Assembly: GCA_900544335.1 (NCBI GenBank)
Contig: UQUS01000004.1
Coordinates: 1-64,000 of the forward strand
From: an uncultured Sutterella sp.
GTDB taxonomy: Bacteria > Pseudomonadota > Gammaproteobacteria > Burkholderiales > Burkholderiaceae_F
Reading direction: 5' to 3'
Length of the DNA stretch: 64,000 nucleotides
Shown: piece after piece, positions 39,142 to 47,770 of the stretch
Numbering within the stretch: the first letter of the stretch is position 1
Layout: each line of letters begins with the position of its first letter
Notes under the pieces: generated by a model
What the model was told of the DNA's origin: nothing
The model's database searches: none
The model's input: the letters and a program-made list of their open reading frames with translations, nothing else
Program-made: the position numbers and the translations under genes

Positions 39142-40041
39142 TTACTCCATCATTTTTTCAATCGGCAGGACGAGGATCGAGCTGGCGCCGAGCGCCTTGA
39201 GCTGCTCCATCGTTTCCCAGAAAAGGCTTTCGCTGCTCACCATGTGAAGCGCCACATGATCGTCGGAGCCGGCCAAAGGCAGAATCGTCGGATGCTCGGC
39301 TCCGGGCAAAAGCGCCGTCACCTCGGCGAGCCTGGACTTCGGAGCGTGGAGCATGATGTACTTGCATTCGCGGGCCCTCGAGACGCCCTGCATGCGCACG
39401 AGCAGCTTTTCGACCAAGGCCTCCTTCTCGGCATCGAACGGGTCGTTCTTCGCGATGAGGCAGGCTTTGGAGCGATAGACAACCTCGACTTCCTTGAGCC
39501 CGTTCGCCTCAAGCGTTGCGCCGGAGCTCACGAGGTCGCAGATCGCGTCGGCAAGACCCGCGCGCGGGGCCACCTCGACGGAGCCCGTCAGCAGACAGGG
39601 CTTGAACGCAAGGCCGCGCTCGTCAAAGCAGCGCTTCAGCAACTGCGGATAACTCGTCGCGATGCGGCAGCCGTTGAGGCTTTCGAGCCCCTTCCATTCC
39701 TGGTCGGCCGGGATCGCGATTGAGAGACGGCAGCCGCCAAACTCGAAGCGGCGAAGCATGCGGTATTTCGTGTCCTCACCCTGGCTTCGGCGGGCGAGCA
39801 CCGTTTCCTCGAGCACGTTCTCGCCGATGATGCCCAGATCCACGACGCCGTCCATGACGAGGCCCGGAATGTCGTCGTCGCGCACGCGAAGAATTTCGAC
39901 GGGCATGTTCTCCGCCATGGCCAGCAGGCGTTGTGCGTGATAGCGGACCTTGAGTCCGCAGCGTTCAAGAAGATCCTGCGAGTCGTCGGAGAGGCGCCCC
40001 GACTTCTGCATTGCAATCCTCAGACGATTGGTTTCGGTCAT
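39142..40041 (-). CDS. hisG: ATP phosphoribosyltransferase (long form)
   Basis: About 299 residues, the long homohexameric HisG with a C-terminal regulatory (ACT-like) domain that mediates histidine feedback inhibition ([24 protein letters not shown] region). The N-terminus [21 protein letters not shown] and the PRPP-site stretch [12 protein letters not shown] plus [14 protein letters not shown] are typical. I place the start at 40041, preceded by AGGGAAG; the frame stays open further upstream but that part covers the attenuator. First enzyme gene of the operon. Betaproteobacteria often use short HisG with HisZ instead. Confidence 0.93.
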   Translation of the reverse strand: MTETNRLRIAMQKSGRLSDDSQDLLERCGLKVRYHAQRLLAMAENMPVEILRVRDDDIPGLVMDGVVDLGIIGENVLEETVLARRSQGEDTKYRMLRRFEFGGCRLSIAIPADQEWKGLESLNGCRIATSYPQLLKRCFDERGLAFKPCLLTGSVEVAPRAGLADAICDLVSSGATLEANGLKEVEVVYRSKACLIAKNDPFDAEKEALVEKLLVRMQGVSRARECKYIMLHAPKSRLAEVTALLPGAEHPTILPLAGSDDHVALHMVSSESLFWETMEQLKALGASSILVLPIEKMME

Positions 40042-40130
40042 TTGCTTCCCTAATGTTTGGTAATAGTGACTGTTTGTCTTCGAAGCCCAGCTTCGCATCC
40101 GGCCTTTCGGCCGCCGATCGATCCATGGAT

Positions 40131-40165
40131 GCAAAAAGCCCCCGGAAGACCTGCTTCCGGGGGCT
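40131..40165 (-). terminator. his attenuator terminator
   Basis: On the minus strand a 12-base perfect stem, AGCCCCCGGAAG with CTTCCGGGGGCT (40154-40165 and 40137-40148), is followed by TTTTTGC. It lies between the leader peptide and hisG, where an attenuator belongs. Confidence 0.85.
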
Positions 40166-40257
40166 TTGCTTGAACTTTTTTCCTTTGCCGGAGTCCTTCT
40201 CCGCACCGCCGAAAGCATTACCCATCCTCCCGAGAGCGTTTTGCGCCCGAGGGACTC

Positions 40258-40299
40258 TTAAGTATGGTGATGATGGCGGCGAAGGAAGGAGAGATACAC
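40258..40299 (-). CDS. hisL: his operon leader peptide with four consecutive His codons
   Basis: A 13-codon frame, GTG start at 40299 with GGAG 7 bases upstream, encodes MYLSFLRRHHHHT and stops at 40258. Stalling at the CAT-CAT-CAC-CAT run when charged His-tRNA is scarce would favour an antiterminator over the hairpin at 40131-40165. E. coli HisL has seven His codons in a row; this one has four. It is well below normal gene-finding length. Confidence 0.82.
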   Translation of the reverse strand: MYLSFLRRHHHHT

Positions 40300-40547
40300 T
40301 TTTGTGCTCCGATTTAAGTTCTGTACGAATGAAATTCTGAAATGCCGGCAGGAAATCCGCCGAACGTTTATTTCATTATGACACTCCGGAGCGCCTCTTC
40401 AAGTCTGATTCACCAAGTCCTGCCCAAAGTCAGGACGCCTGAGCACAAGTGCCTAGGCGCTTCGCAGTATGCGGCTCACTTGCAAGCAGTCCCAATCATT
40501 TTTTTCGATGATCGGGGCTGTTCACACGCAAGCATACAGGGAGGCAA

Positions 40548-40925
40548 TCAGTGGCTTGCAGCCTCCTCGAAAATTCGGTCAAGCCATACGGCTTCCTTTT
40601 CGAGTCGAAGCGGCTGCAGATGATCGTCGTCCTTATACCACTTGAGCAAATTGCATTTCCGATCAGGGCATACATAGGGCGCAACCTCAATGATCTCCGC
40701 CACATCGCCAAGCAGTCTTGTGATGGCTGCATTGCCCTTCTCCCATGAATCATCCTTGGGATACGGAAGATTGAAATCCTCTTCCTTAGGATGCAGACGG
40801 TTCACATGCCGCAGCGGATTGTAGTCACCCTGCTGTTTGTTGCCTTTGGAAGGAGTCCACGGATAGTCAAGCAACACATACACCCTCAAATCAGGATGAG
40901 CAAGCACTGCCTCTCCGAATGCGCC
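40548..40925 (-). pseudogene. C-terminal fragment of an OafA-type acyltransferase (SGNH domain)
   Basis: About 125 residues including LAHPDLRVYVLLDYPW and APYVCPDRKCNLLKWYKDDDHLQPLRLE. The DDDHL element matches the last conserved block (Asp-x-x-His) of the SGNH domain fused to membrane acyltransferase-3 proteins. The N-terminal membrane part is missing: in frame the sequence is open only to 40925, directly after the stop of the ATPase remnant. A relic left by recombination. Confidence 0.6.
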
Positions 40926-41267
40926 TTAGATTGCCCAAATCGCCACCGTGCAGTTTCGGGCATCAAGCGGCAAGACGTCGGGCTTAAGACTGAGAACGGC
41001 TCCCTGCCCGCGCTTGACAGACGCATTATCAAGAAGCGAGAAAACTCCGGTCAATTCTGTACCCGGATTGGCGGTCCGTTTGATTTCAATCGGATTAATT
41101 TCGCCGTTTTGCTCTAGGAGTAAGTCGACTTCCTTCTTGTCTTTGTTCCGGAAAAAGAAAACCGGAGGCTCTTTCCCGCAACCTAGGTAGGTTTTGCCGA
41201 CTTGGCGTGATCCGGTGACCAAAATGACTTGAAACCACTCGGAAGCCTGAGTGACGATGCTTTCCAA
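40926..41267 (-). pseudogene. Internally deleted DUF4143-type ATPase
   Basis: The frame joins a Walker A region (ILVTGSRQVGKTYLG) directly to a C-terminal DUF4143 nuclease-like part (FFFRNKDKKEVDLLLEQNG, INPIEIKRTANP). Intact relatives in this window have about 300 residues between these elements. So most of the ATPase and the middle domain have been deleted, leaving 113 residues. Confidence 0.75.
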
Positions 41268-41381
41268 ACTCCGATGAATATAGGACGTTTCTTAAGCTCT
41301 CGGCTAATCTGCTGTTGTAAGACATTATGGCCGAAAGCAAATAACCTATGTGTAAATCTAATTGATATTCTTAAAAAATTT

Positions 41382-42572
41382 TCAATCAGCCAGTGCGACC
41401 GGGTCAAGCTCAAAGAAGCTTTCGAGAGATAAACCGCCCTCCCCGACGACAAGGCAGCGATTCGGGCGGAACTTTTCTTGAAAAAGCGACAAACCGGCGG
41501 AACGTTTTTCCCCGTTGCTTTTAACCTCAAGAGCGATTGTTTTCCCGCGGACACTTAAAACGAAATCGACCTCTTTATCGCCCTCGCGCCAATACGAGAC
41601 GCCGAATCGGCTACGAAAACTCTGGCTGATGAGATAGGCCCCGACGGCCGATTCAACCACCCGCCCCCATAGGTCGGGCTTGGCTCGTGCCTCCTCAAAA
41701 GAAAGCGCACTGCATGCGGCAAGCAACGCCGAGTTATGGACCTGAAACTTCGGGATACTCGCTTTTTTGCGAGCCTCGTCGTTCGAATATTTTGAAAGCG
41801 TTCCGAGCAATCCGCAGGTATTCAGTTTTTCGAGATACCCGGCAATCGTCGAAACGTTTCCCCTATCCTGCAATTGCCCGAGAAGTTTCGTGAGGGAAAG
41901 AATCTTTCCTGAATAAGCAATCCCTAATTCCAACGTCTTTCTTAAGAGCGCAAGATTGGCAATGTGTCCGTCTTCGAGAACATCGCGGTTGACGGTCGAA
42001 TCGATGACGGAACTTTGGATATAGGCTTTCCATCGCTCGATTTGGTCGGGAATCAGGAAGGCCGGTCCAGGGTAGCCGCCGTACCAAATGTACTGATCAA
42101 GGCTTGTCCCGTATGCCTCATGCATTTCCGAATATGTCCAATGGGTCATACGGATTTCTTCAAAGCGCCCGGTGAGCGATTCGCTCAATCCACTCATCAC
42201 GAGAGCACGGGACGATCCGAGGAGTAATAATTTAATGGAGCGGGCATTCCATGTATCAGCATCCCATTCGCGTTTGACGGTTTCCGACCAGTTCGGAACT
42301 TTTTGGATTTCGTCGATGACAAGAAGAAAGTCTTTGCCCCCGCCCTTGGCGTATTCGACACGCGCCGTTTCCCAACAGGAACTTAACCAAGAGGCATCCG
42401 CGGCAGCAACGGCATCGGCTGAGTAATAAAGGGACGGGGCGTCCAATGTCTCAAGCACCTGCCTAACAACGGTTGTTTTGCCGATTTGACGCGGACCGAG
42501 GACGACCTGAATAAAACGTCGTGGCTCGGTAACGCGTTGTTTAATCAGGGAAAATTCTTTTCGCGTAAACAT
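41382..42572 (-). CDS. DUF4143-family AAA ATPase (copy 1)
   Basis: A 396-residue protein starting at the ATG at 42572 (MFTRKEFSLIKQRV, GAGG upstream); an earlier TTG adds four residues. Walker A VLGPRQIGKTTVVRQV, Walker B FLLVIDEIQKVPNWSE, arginine-finger region LLLGSSRALV, then a winged-helix middle and a C-terminal PD-(D/E)XK-like DUF4143 domain (YWREGDKEVDFVLSVRGKTI, ALEVKSNG). Function of the family is unknown. Two copies of a 14-bp repeat with 22-bp spacing lie immediately upstream (42591-42626). Confidence 0.87.
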   Translation of the reverse strand: MFTRKEFSLIKQRVTEPRRFIQVVLGPRQIGKTTVVRQVLETLDAPSLYYSADAVAAADASWLSSCWETARVEYAKGGGKDFLLVIDEIQKVPNWSETVKREWDADTWNARSIKLLLLGSSRALVMSGLSESLTGRFEEIRMTHWTYSEMHEAYGTSLDQYIWYGGYPGPAFLIPDQIERWKAYIQSSVIDSTVNRDVLEDGHIANLALLRKTLELGIAYSGKILSLTKLLGQLQDRGNVSTIAGYLEKLNTCGLLGTLSKYSNDEARKKASIPKFQVHNSALLAACSALSFEEARAKPDLWGRVVESAVGAYLISQSFRSRFGVSYWREGDKEVDFVLSVRGKTIALEVKSNGEKRSAGLSLFQEKFRPNRCLVVGEGGLSLESFFELDPVALAD

Positions 42573-42590
42573 TGGGGACCTCAAGGTTTT

Positions 42591-42626
42591 AATTTTACGA
42601 GATGCTGCTCGTAATTTTACGAGATG
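42591..42626. repeat. Two direct repeats before the DUF4143 ATPase (copy 1)
   Basis: AATTTTACGAGATG occurs at 42591-42604 and 42613-42626, a period of 22 bp, starting 19 bases upstream of the ATPase ATG at 42572. Likely operator or recognition element. Confidence 0.7.
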
Positions 42627-42865
42627 GAACTCACAAAATGCAATTCTTTTTGAAAATCAGTCCTTCTCACGGTGTCCGGCGCTCGGTTCGCAGTGAAAAG
42701 TCATGCTTAATACCAAAGCGCGCGGATTCGGCCCACGATGTCGCAAGACGTCAATCGGCTGCGATTTTCAGGTTGGGGCTTATGCGTAATTCTCGGTGTC
42801 AGGTGCGTCTCGGGCTCTCGGTTTGGCTAAAATCCGAGAATCGGTCAAATCGGGGGGACTTCATC

Positions 42866-43282
42866 ATGGACGTTAAAAAAGACAACGCGATGTACATGCA
42901 CATCGCTCAGATTGCATCCGAACGCAGTTATGCCGTGCGGCTTAAGGTCGGGTGCGTGATTGTCAAGAACAATGCCATCATTTCCATCGGTTGGAACGGC
43001 ATGCCGACCGGGTACGATAACTGTTGCGAAATGCAAGTGGACGGCAAACTCGTGACGCGTCCCGAGGTGCAACACGCCGAACTCAATGCGATTTCCAAGC
43101 TGGCCTTTAACGGCTTTTCCAGTCGCGGAGCAAGCATCTTTATCACCCACTCCCCATGCATTCACTGTGCCCTTTTGATTCAAAAGTGCGGCATCGAGCA
43201 CGTCTATTACCACGAGATTTATCGCGATGATTCGGGTATCCGATTTCTAAAGCACGCCGGAATCGATGTCGAGCAACTTTAG
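42866..43282 (+). CDS. dCMP/CMP deaminase-family protein
   Basis: A 138-residue zinc-dependent deaminase. HAELNAI (zinc His and catalytic Glu) and SPCIHCALLIQKCG (two zinc Cys) give the standard site; GWNGMPTGYDNCCE is typical of dCMP deaminases. I use the ATG at 42866 (GGGGGA site 8 bases upstream), because the longer upstream frame is not protein-like. It would provide dUMP for thymidylate synthesis. A competence ComE-type deaminase is an alternative label. Confidence 0.85.
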   Translation: MDVKKDNAMYMHIAQIASERSYAVRLKVGCVIVKNNAIISIGWNGMPTGYDNCCEMQVDGKLVTRPEVQHAELNAISKLAFNGFSSRGASIFITHSPCIHCALLIQKCGIEHVYYHEIYRDDSGIRFLKHAGIDVEQL

Positions 43283-43308
43283 AGGCTCCTTTTTTCCGGT
43301 GAACGACT

Positions 43309-44964
43309 ATGGCTAAGGTAATTGAAAATCCACGCCATTTTTCCGAGCCTGCGCGAGGCGGCGACTTCGGAGAAGCGGCCGTCAGACGTCAACTCGAAGT
43401 CCTGCCCGATGACTACACCGTCTTTTTAAACTACGAGGCGATGAGCCAGGTCGGTCGCGTTTTAAGCGAGTTTGACGATGTCGTCGTGACGCCGACGGGC
43501 GGCATTCTGGTTTTGGAAGTCAAAACAGGACAACTTTCGGTCGATGAGACCGGCAATCTCATTCGAGAACGCAAGGAAGGCATTCTCGATATTTCCGCGC
43601 AGATTGCCACGCAACATCGCTTGATTCTGACGCGTTTAAAGAGCCGTTTTCCGGGTAAACACCTGCGGTTTAAGCACTTTCTCGTGATTCCCTACGGGCA
43701 GATTGCAGAGACTTCTTCCTTCAATGACCTCACCACCAGCGTGATTGATTCGAAGAGAGTGCCCTTTCTCGCTGAAATCGTTCAAAACTTTAATGCCGAA
43801 TACATCGACCCGGAAGATGTGCTTTCTTCGGATGAAATCATTGAGTTTTTCAAGGGGCAAATTGCCCTGACGCCGGATGTCTCGGCCCTGGTTTCCGGCA
43901 TTGAGTCGCTCCAAAACACGCGGGCCCGGGGACTTTCCGAATGGATTCCGCGGATTCAGACCGCCTCGCCTGTCATTGAGGTTGAAGCACCGGCAGGGGG
44001 CGGAAAAACGCAACTTGCCGTCACACTTCTCAAAGGCGCTTCGGACCGAGGGCTGAGGGCGCTTTATGTGGGGTTTCACCGTAACAATGTCGAGCGCCTT
44101 AGAAAAACCCCGGTTGCCTCTCGCATTGCCTTTATCGGAACCTGGCACGAATTAGCGCGCGAGTTAACTCGCGATGCAACAGATCCGAGCACTCTCACGC
44201 CCGAAGAAAGAGTCGCCTGGTTTGATTCGCTTTCCGAGACCCTGTGTCAAACGCTCAAAACCACGGCCCTACCCTACGATTTGATTGTGGCCGACGGCGC
44301 CGAAGACTTTGAGTTTGACTGGATTGAAGCGCTTGCCAATGCGCTGAACCCGGGCGGACACCTCTATACATTGCGCGATCTTTTTGCCCGAGACGCGAAA
44401 TCGCATCCGGAGTTTGCTCCGATTGACCACATTATCGTTCGTTCGACCGAATCGGCCCGTGTCTCTCAGGCGCGCGCTTCCGAGATGATTGCGCTCGGAT
44501 TGGTGAGCCCTGAATTTACAGGGAATCCGGATTTTGCCGGCGAGAATACGATTGTTTCGTATGCTCCGATCGAGTCGATTCGCCGGGCTACGGAAAAAGC
44601 TCTTGAAAATGCCGTTGCCGCCGGGTTTTCTCCCGAACAGATTGCCCTTTTAAGTGCAAAAGGGCTTTCCTCCTCCAAACTCCTACAAAAGGAGAGTTTG
44701 GGCGGGTACGCGCTGAAGAGACCGACCGGGCGTTTTAATCAGAACGGGGACATGATCTTTACCGACGGAGTACTCTTTGCCGATACCGTGCGGCGCTTCA
44801 AGGGTCTGCAAAGTCCCTGTGTCATCGTGACGGAATTGGATTTTAAAGAGCTCAATGATTCCGTTCGGGCCCTCTTGTACCTGGCGATGACGCGCGCTTC
44901 GGTGCGATTAGAGCTTGTGATGAGCGAAGACAGTGTCCGGGCGCTCAGTAGCGCTAACGCGTAA
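43309..44964 (+). CDS. NERD nuclease-domain protein with P-loop ATPase
   Basis: A 551-residue protein. Residues about 15-130 form a nuclease-related NERD domain (GDFGEAAVRRQLEVLPDDYTVF; FDDVVVTPTGGILVLEVKTG, with the Asp and Glu-x-Lys pattern of PD-(D/E)XK folds). From about residue 215 it carries a P-loop ATPase (VEAPAGGGKTQLAVTLL) with DLIVADGAEDF as Walker B and a late helicase-like VRRFKGLQSPCVIVTELD segment. NERD-ATPase fusions are thought to process DNA and occur in defence settings. It starts 26 bases after the deaminase. Confidence 0.8.
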   Translation: MAKVIENPRHFSEPARGGDFGEAAVRRQLEVLPDDYTVFLNYEAMSQVGRVLSEFDDVVVTPTGGILVLEVKTGQLSVDETGNLIRERKEGILDISAQIATQHRLILTRLKSRFPGKHLRFKHFLVIPYGQIAETSSFNDLTTSVIDSKRVPFLAEIVQNFNAEYIDPEDVLSSDEIIEFFKGQIALTPDVSALVSGIESLQNTRARGLSEWIPRIQTASPVIEVEAPAGGGKTQLAVTLLKGASDRGLRALYVGFHRNNVERLRKTPVASRIAFIGTWHELARELTRDATDPSTLTPEERVAWFDSLSETLCQTLKTTALPYDLIVADGAEDFEFDWIEALANALNPGGHLYTLRDLFARDAKSHPEFAPIDHIIVRSTESARVSQARASEMIALGLVSPEFTGNPDFAGENTIVSYAPIESIRRATEKALENAVAAGFSPEQIALLSAKGLSSSKLLQKESLGGYALKRPTGRFNQNGDMIFTDGVLFADTVRRFKGLQSPCVIVTELDFKELNDSVRALLYLAMTRASVRLELVMSEDSVRALSSANA

Positions 44965-45234
44965 CAGGATATTTTCGGGTTAGACACAGAGCGCATTGAT
45001 TTTCAAGAGAAAATCAAAATGTGAGTGATAACTTATTTGAGTGATTTTTACTAAGATTGACTCCTTAATCGAGGGGTAGCACTCGGCGAGACGGTATTCG
45101 GCAAGCGCTCTTTTTCACGGTATTTGATCGGGGACGCGTTGGTTTCGCCCCCTTCCTACTCCCCTCGACCGATACGAAATGCGTTAAAAACCTGTAGCAT
45201 TCGCGTCGGGGGAGTTTTTCACCATAAACTCTTT

Positions 45235-45876
45235 ATGAACTTGTATCAAATTACCGATTTTATCGGCATCATTGCATTCGCTTTAGCCGGAATCCTTGCC
45301 GCCCGAGGACGCAAAGTCGATCCGGTCGGCGTTTTCGTTATGGCTTTCACCACAGCTTTCGGCGGCGGACTGATTCGCGACATCATCATCGATAACCGTC
45401 CCTTTTACTGGATTGCCCATCAGGAGTACGTTTGGGTCGTGCTCTTTATGACCCTGATTGCTCCGCTGATTGTCCGCAAATTCACGGAAACGCGCCTGTA
45501 TGCCATCTTTATCTGGTCAGATGCCATAGGACTTGCGGTCTTTTCCGTCGGCGGAACGGCTATGTCGACAGCTGCGGGTGTCCCGGCCCTGCCGGCTGTG
45601 ATTTTGGGGGTGTGCACCGGGGTTTTCGGTGGCCTACTGCGAGATGTCTTTTTATGTCGCTTCCCGATGGTCCTATCGGATAAGCAGCCTTACGCCTTTG
45701 CCGCGTTTGCCGGAAACTGGGTGTATCTGGGACTTGTGTACATCAACATGTCCGTGGATACGGCCTTTATTGCTTCGGCCGTGTTCATTGCCGGTTTGCG
45801 CCTGGTGTGTTGGCATCTGGATATGCCGTTTGTTTCATACGGCTCCCACAAAGGCGTCGATGACGGAACGCTTTAG
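45235..45876 (+). CDS. TRIC/YicG-type membrane channel (UPF0126)
   Basis: A 213-residue protein with seven hydrophobic helices arranged as two related halves, each with a glycine-rich motif: AFGGGLIRDIIIDNRPFYW in the first and GVFGGLLRDVFLCRFPMVL in the second. This is the bacterial trimeric intracellular cation channel (TRIC) family. I choose the start at 45235 (MNLYQITDFIGIIAFALAG); it lacks a good ribosome site, and upstream in-frame starts would add unconserved residues. Confidence 0.85.
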   Translation: MNLYQITDFIGIIAFALAGILAARGRKVDPVGVFVMAFTTAFGGGLIRDIIIDNRPFYWIAHQEYVWVVLFMTLIAPLIVRKFTETRLYAIFIWSDAIGLAVFSVGGTAMSTAAGVPALPAVILGVCTGVFGGLLRDVFLCRFPMVLSDKQPYAFAAFAGNWVYLGLVYINMSVDTAFIASAVFIAGLRLVCWHLDMPFVSYGSHKGVDDGTL

Positions 45877-45968
45877 GGTCGTTTTGCTCTTTTCCCGATA
45901 AGTCAGCCGCAACGCTTGTACAACATGCGTCGCGGCTTCATCCTTTCGGCGTCAAACTGCCCGACCTC

Positions 45969-47753
45969 TTAGGAGAGCTTTTTCCTGAGTTCCGCGAGGT
46001 CCACAACAGCTTCGGTTTCTCTTCGATCCGTGTAGTGCGTATGAAGAAGTCGGTGCGAAGTTTCCGAGCACGGCTCTTTTAAGAATTCCGTGTACAGAAT
46101 CTGCACGTCGGGATTGTTGTGGCTCTGACGCAATTGCCGTTTGGAATCAATGGCATAGATGCCGGCAATGCGCTTTTGCGCCCGCGTCAGGTACTCGCGT
46201 TTGACTCTCGGAGTTCCGCCGCCGTCAATGCAGCCGCCCGGACACGCCATCACTTCGATAAAGTGATACGGACACGTACCGGCTTTAATCTGATCGACAA
46301 GCTTCTGGGCATTGACAAGGCCGTGGACCACGGCAATGCGCACAGTTCCGGTTTTGCCGAGTGTGAGCGCGGCCTCTTTAATCCACTCCATGCCGCGCAC
46401 GGGTTCGTATTCCACAGGGCCCAATTCTTTTCCTGTGAGAATAAAGTGCACGGTGCGAATCGCTGCTTCCATCACGCCGCCCGTAGCCCCGAAAATCACG
46501 CCGGCTCCGGTGTTTTCACTCATGACCGGGGAATCGAATTCCGACTCAGGCGTCTTCGAAAGGTCCACGCCGTACATTTGCAGCAGGCGCGCAAACTCTC
46601 GGACCGTCAGGACCAAGTCCGTGTCAGGCATGCCGTTTTGCCGAAGCTGCTCGCGAAGGGCTTCGTCTTTCTTGGCCGTGCAGGGCATGACGGAGATAAA
46701 GCGCAGTTTCTTGGGGTCGACATCCTTTTTCTTAGCAAAGTAGGTCTTAGCGAGAGCCCCGAAAATAGCCTGCGGCGAGCGCGTGGTCGAAAGGTTTTCG
46801 ATGACCTCTGGATTGATCTTTTCCACAAAGTTAATCCAGCCCGGGCAGCAACTTGTCATCATCGGGAGTTTTCCGCCGTGCTCGATTCGGTCAATGAGTT
46901 CCGTACCCTCTTCCATAATCGTGACATCGGCGGCCCAGTTGATGTCGCAGACAAAGTCGGCACCGATTTGCTTTAACGCCGTCACGATGCGCTTTTCGGA
47001 GTTTTCTCCGAGCGGCATCCCGAAGGCTTCTCCGAGCGTCACTCGCACGGCCGGGGCAAAAGCGACGACGGTTTTAATTTCCGGGTTGTTAAACCAAGCA
47101 AGCGCCGTATCGATTTGGTCTTTTTCCGCTAAGGCGCCGACCGGGCACACGAGCGTACACTGTCCGCACTGCACGCAGCGGGAACTTTGACCCCACTTGT
47201 CTGTGCCGGCAATGCCGACACAGGCCGTATTTCCGAAGCCTTCGAGCGTTAATGCCGAAAGACCCTGCACTTTGCGGCACACTTCAACGCAACGCATGCA
47301 ACGAATGCACTTATTCGCATCGCGTACAAGAGCCGTAGCTGAGTCGTCAAAGGGACGCGACGCTTTGCGGTTGCCGTTATCGGGGTTTTGCGTCAGTCCG
47401 ACGTAGACGGCTGCATCCTGCAATTCGCAGTCTCCGTGTCTCGGACAGGCGGCGCAGTTCTGGTCGTGGTCGGAAAAAAGCCACTTGACCTGTTGCTTTT
47501 GCATGGCCCGAACCGTGTCGGTGCGGGTGTAAACGTGCATGCCTTCGGCAATCGGTGTCGTGCACGCCGTCGTGATGCGCGATGAGGCGCCGTCGCGAAT
47601 TTCCACCAGACACACGCGGCAGGTTCCCGGCGTATGGTCAATCGGAAGCAACGCACACAGAGTCGGAATAAAGATACCGGCGCGTTTGGCGGCGGCAAGA
47701 ATCGTTTCGCCTTCGTTAAATTCAACAGGTCGGTCGTTAATGTAAGCCAGCAT
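45969..47753 (-). CDS. [FeFe] hydrogenase catalytic subunit (group A, NuoG-like N-terminus)
   Basis: A 594-residue iron hydrogenase. N-terminal plant-type 2Fe-2S domain (Cys33, 45, 48, 64), a His-ligated 4Fe-4S site (HDQNCAACPRHGDC, about 96-109), two 4Fe-4S clusters (CIRCMRCVEVC at 149-159 and CVQCGQCTLVC at 193-203), then the H-cluster domain with all three motifs: TSCCPGW (300-306), MPCTAKKDE (356-364) and MACPGGCIDGGG (502-513), and a small-subunit-like tail. It makes or consumes H2. It is downstream of, and 17 bases from, the flavoprotein gene 47771-49726, its likely electron partner. The hydEFG maturases are not in the window. Confidence 0.92.
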   Translation of the reverse strand: MLAYINDRPVEFNEGETILAAAKRAGIFIPTLCALLPIDHTPGTCRVCLVEIRDGASSRITTACTTPIAEGMHVYTRTDTVRAMQKQQVKWLFSDHDQNCAACPRHGDCELQDAAVYVGLTQNPDNGNRKASRPFDDSATALVRDANKCIRCMRCVEVCRKVQGLSALTLEGFGNTACVGIAGTDKWGQSSRCVQCGQCTLVCPVGALAEKDQIDTALAWFNNPEIKTVVAFAPAVRVTLGEAFGMPLGENSEKRIVTALKQIGADFVCDINWAADVTIMEEGTELIDRIEHGGKLPMMTSCCPGWINFVEKINPEVIENLSTTRSPQAIFGALAKTYFAKKKDVDPKKLRFISVMPCTAKKDEALREQLRQNGMPDTDLVLTVREFARLLQMYGVDLSKTPESEFDSPVMSENTGAGVIFGATGGVMEAAIRTVHFILTGKELGPVEYEPVRGMEWIKEAALTLGKTGTVRIAVVHGLVNAQKLVDQIKAGTCPYHFIEVMACPGGCIDGGGTPRVKREYLTRAQKRIAGIYAIDSKRQLRQSHNNPDVQILYTEFLKEPCSETSHRLLHTHYTDRRETEAVVDLAELRKKLS

Positions 47754-47770
47754 AGTCAGTTTCCTCCCGA

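Noticed and set aside
37871..39247. A 458-codon plus-strand open frame opposite hisD, and similar long frames opposite hisB, hisH, hisA and hisF
   Set aside because: These are antisense shadows common in GC-rich genes; they have Arg/His-rich random composition, and the minus-strand genes carry all family motifs.
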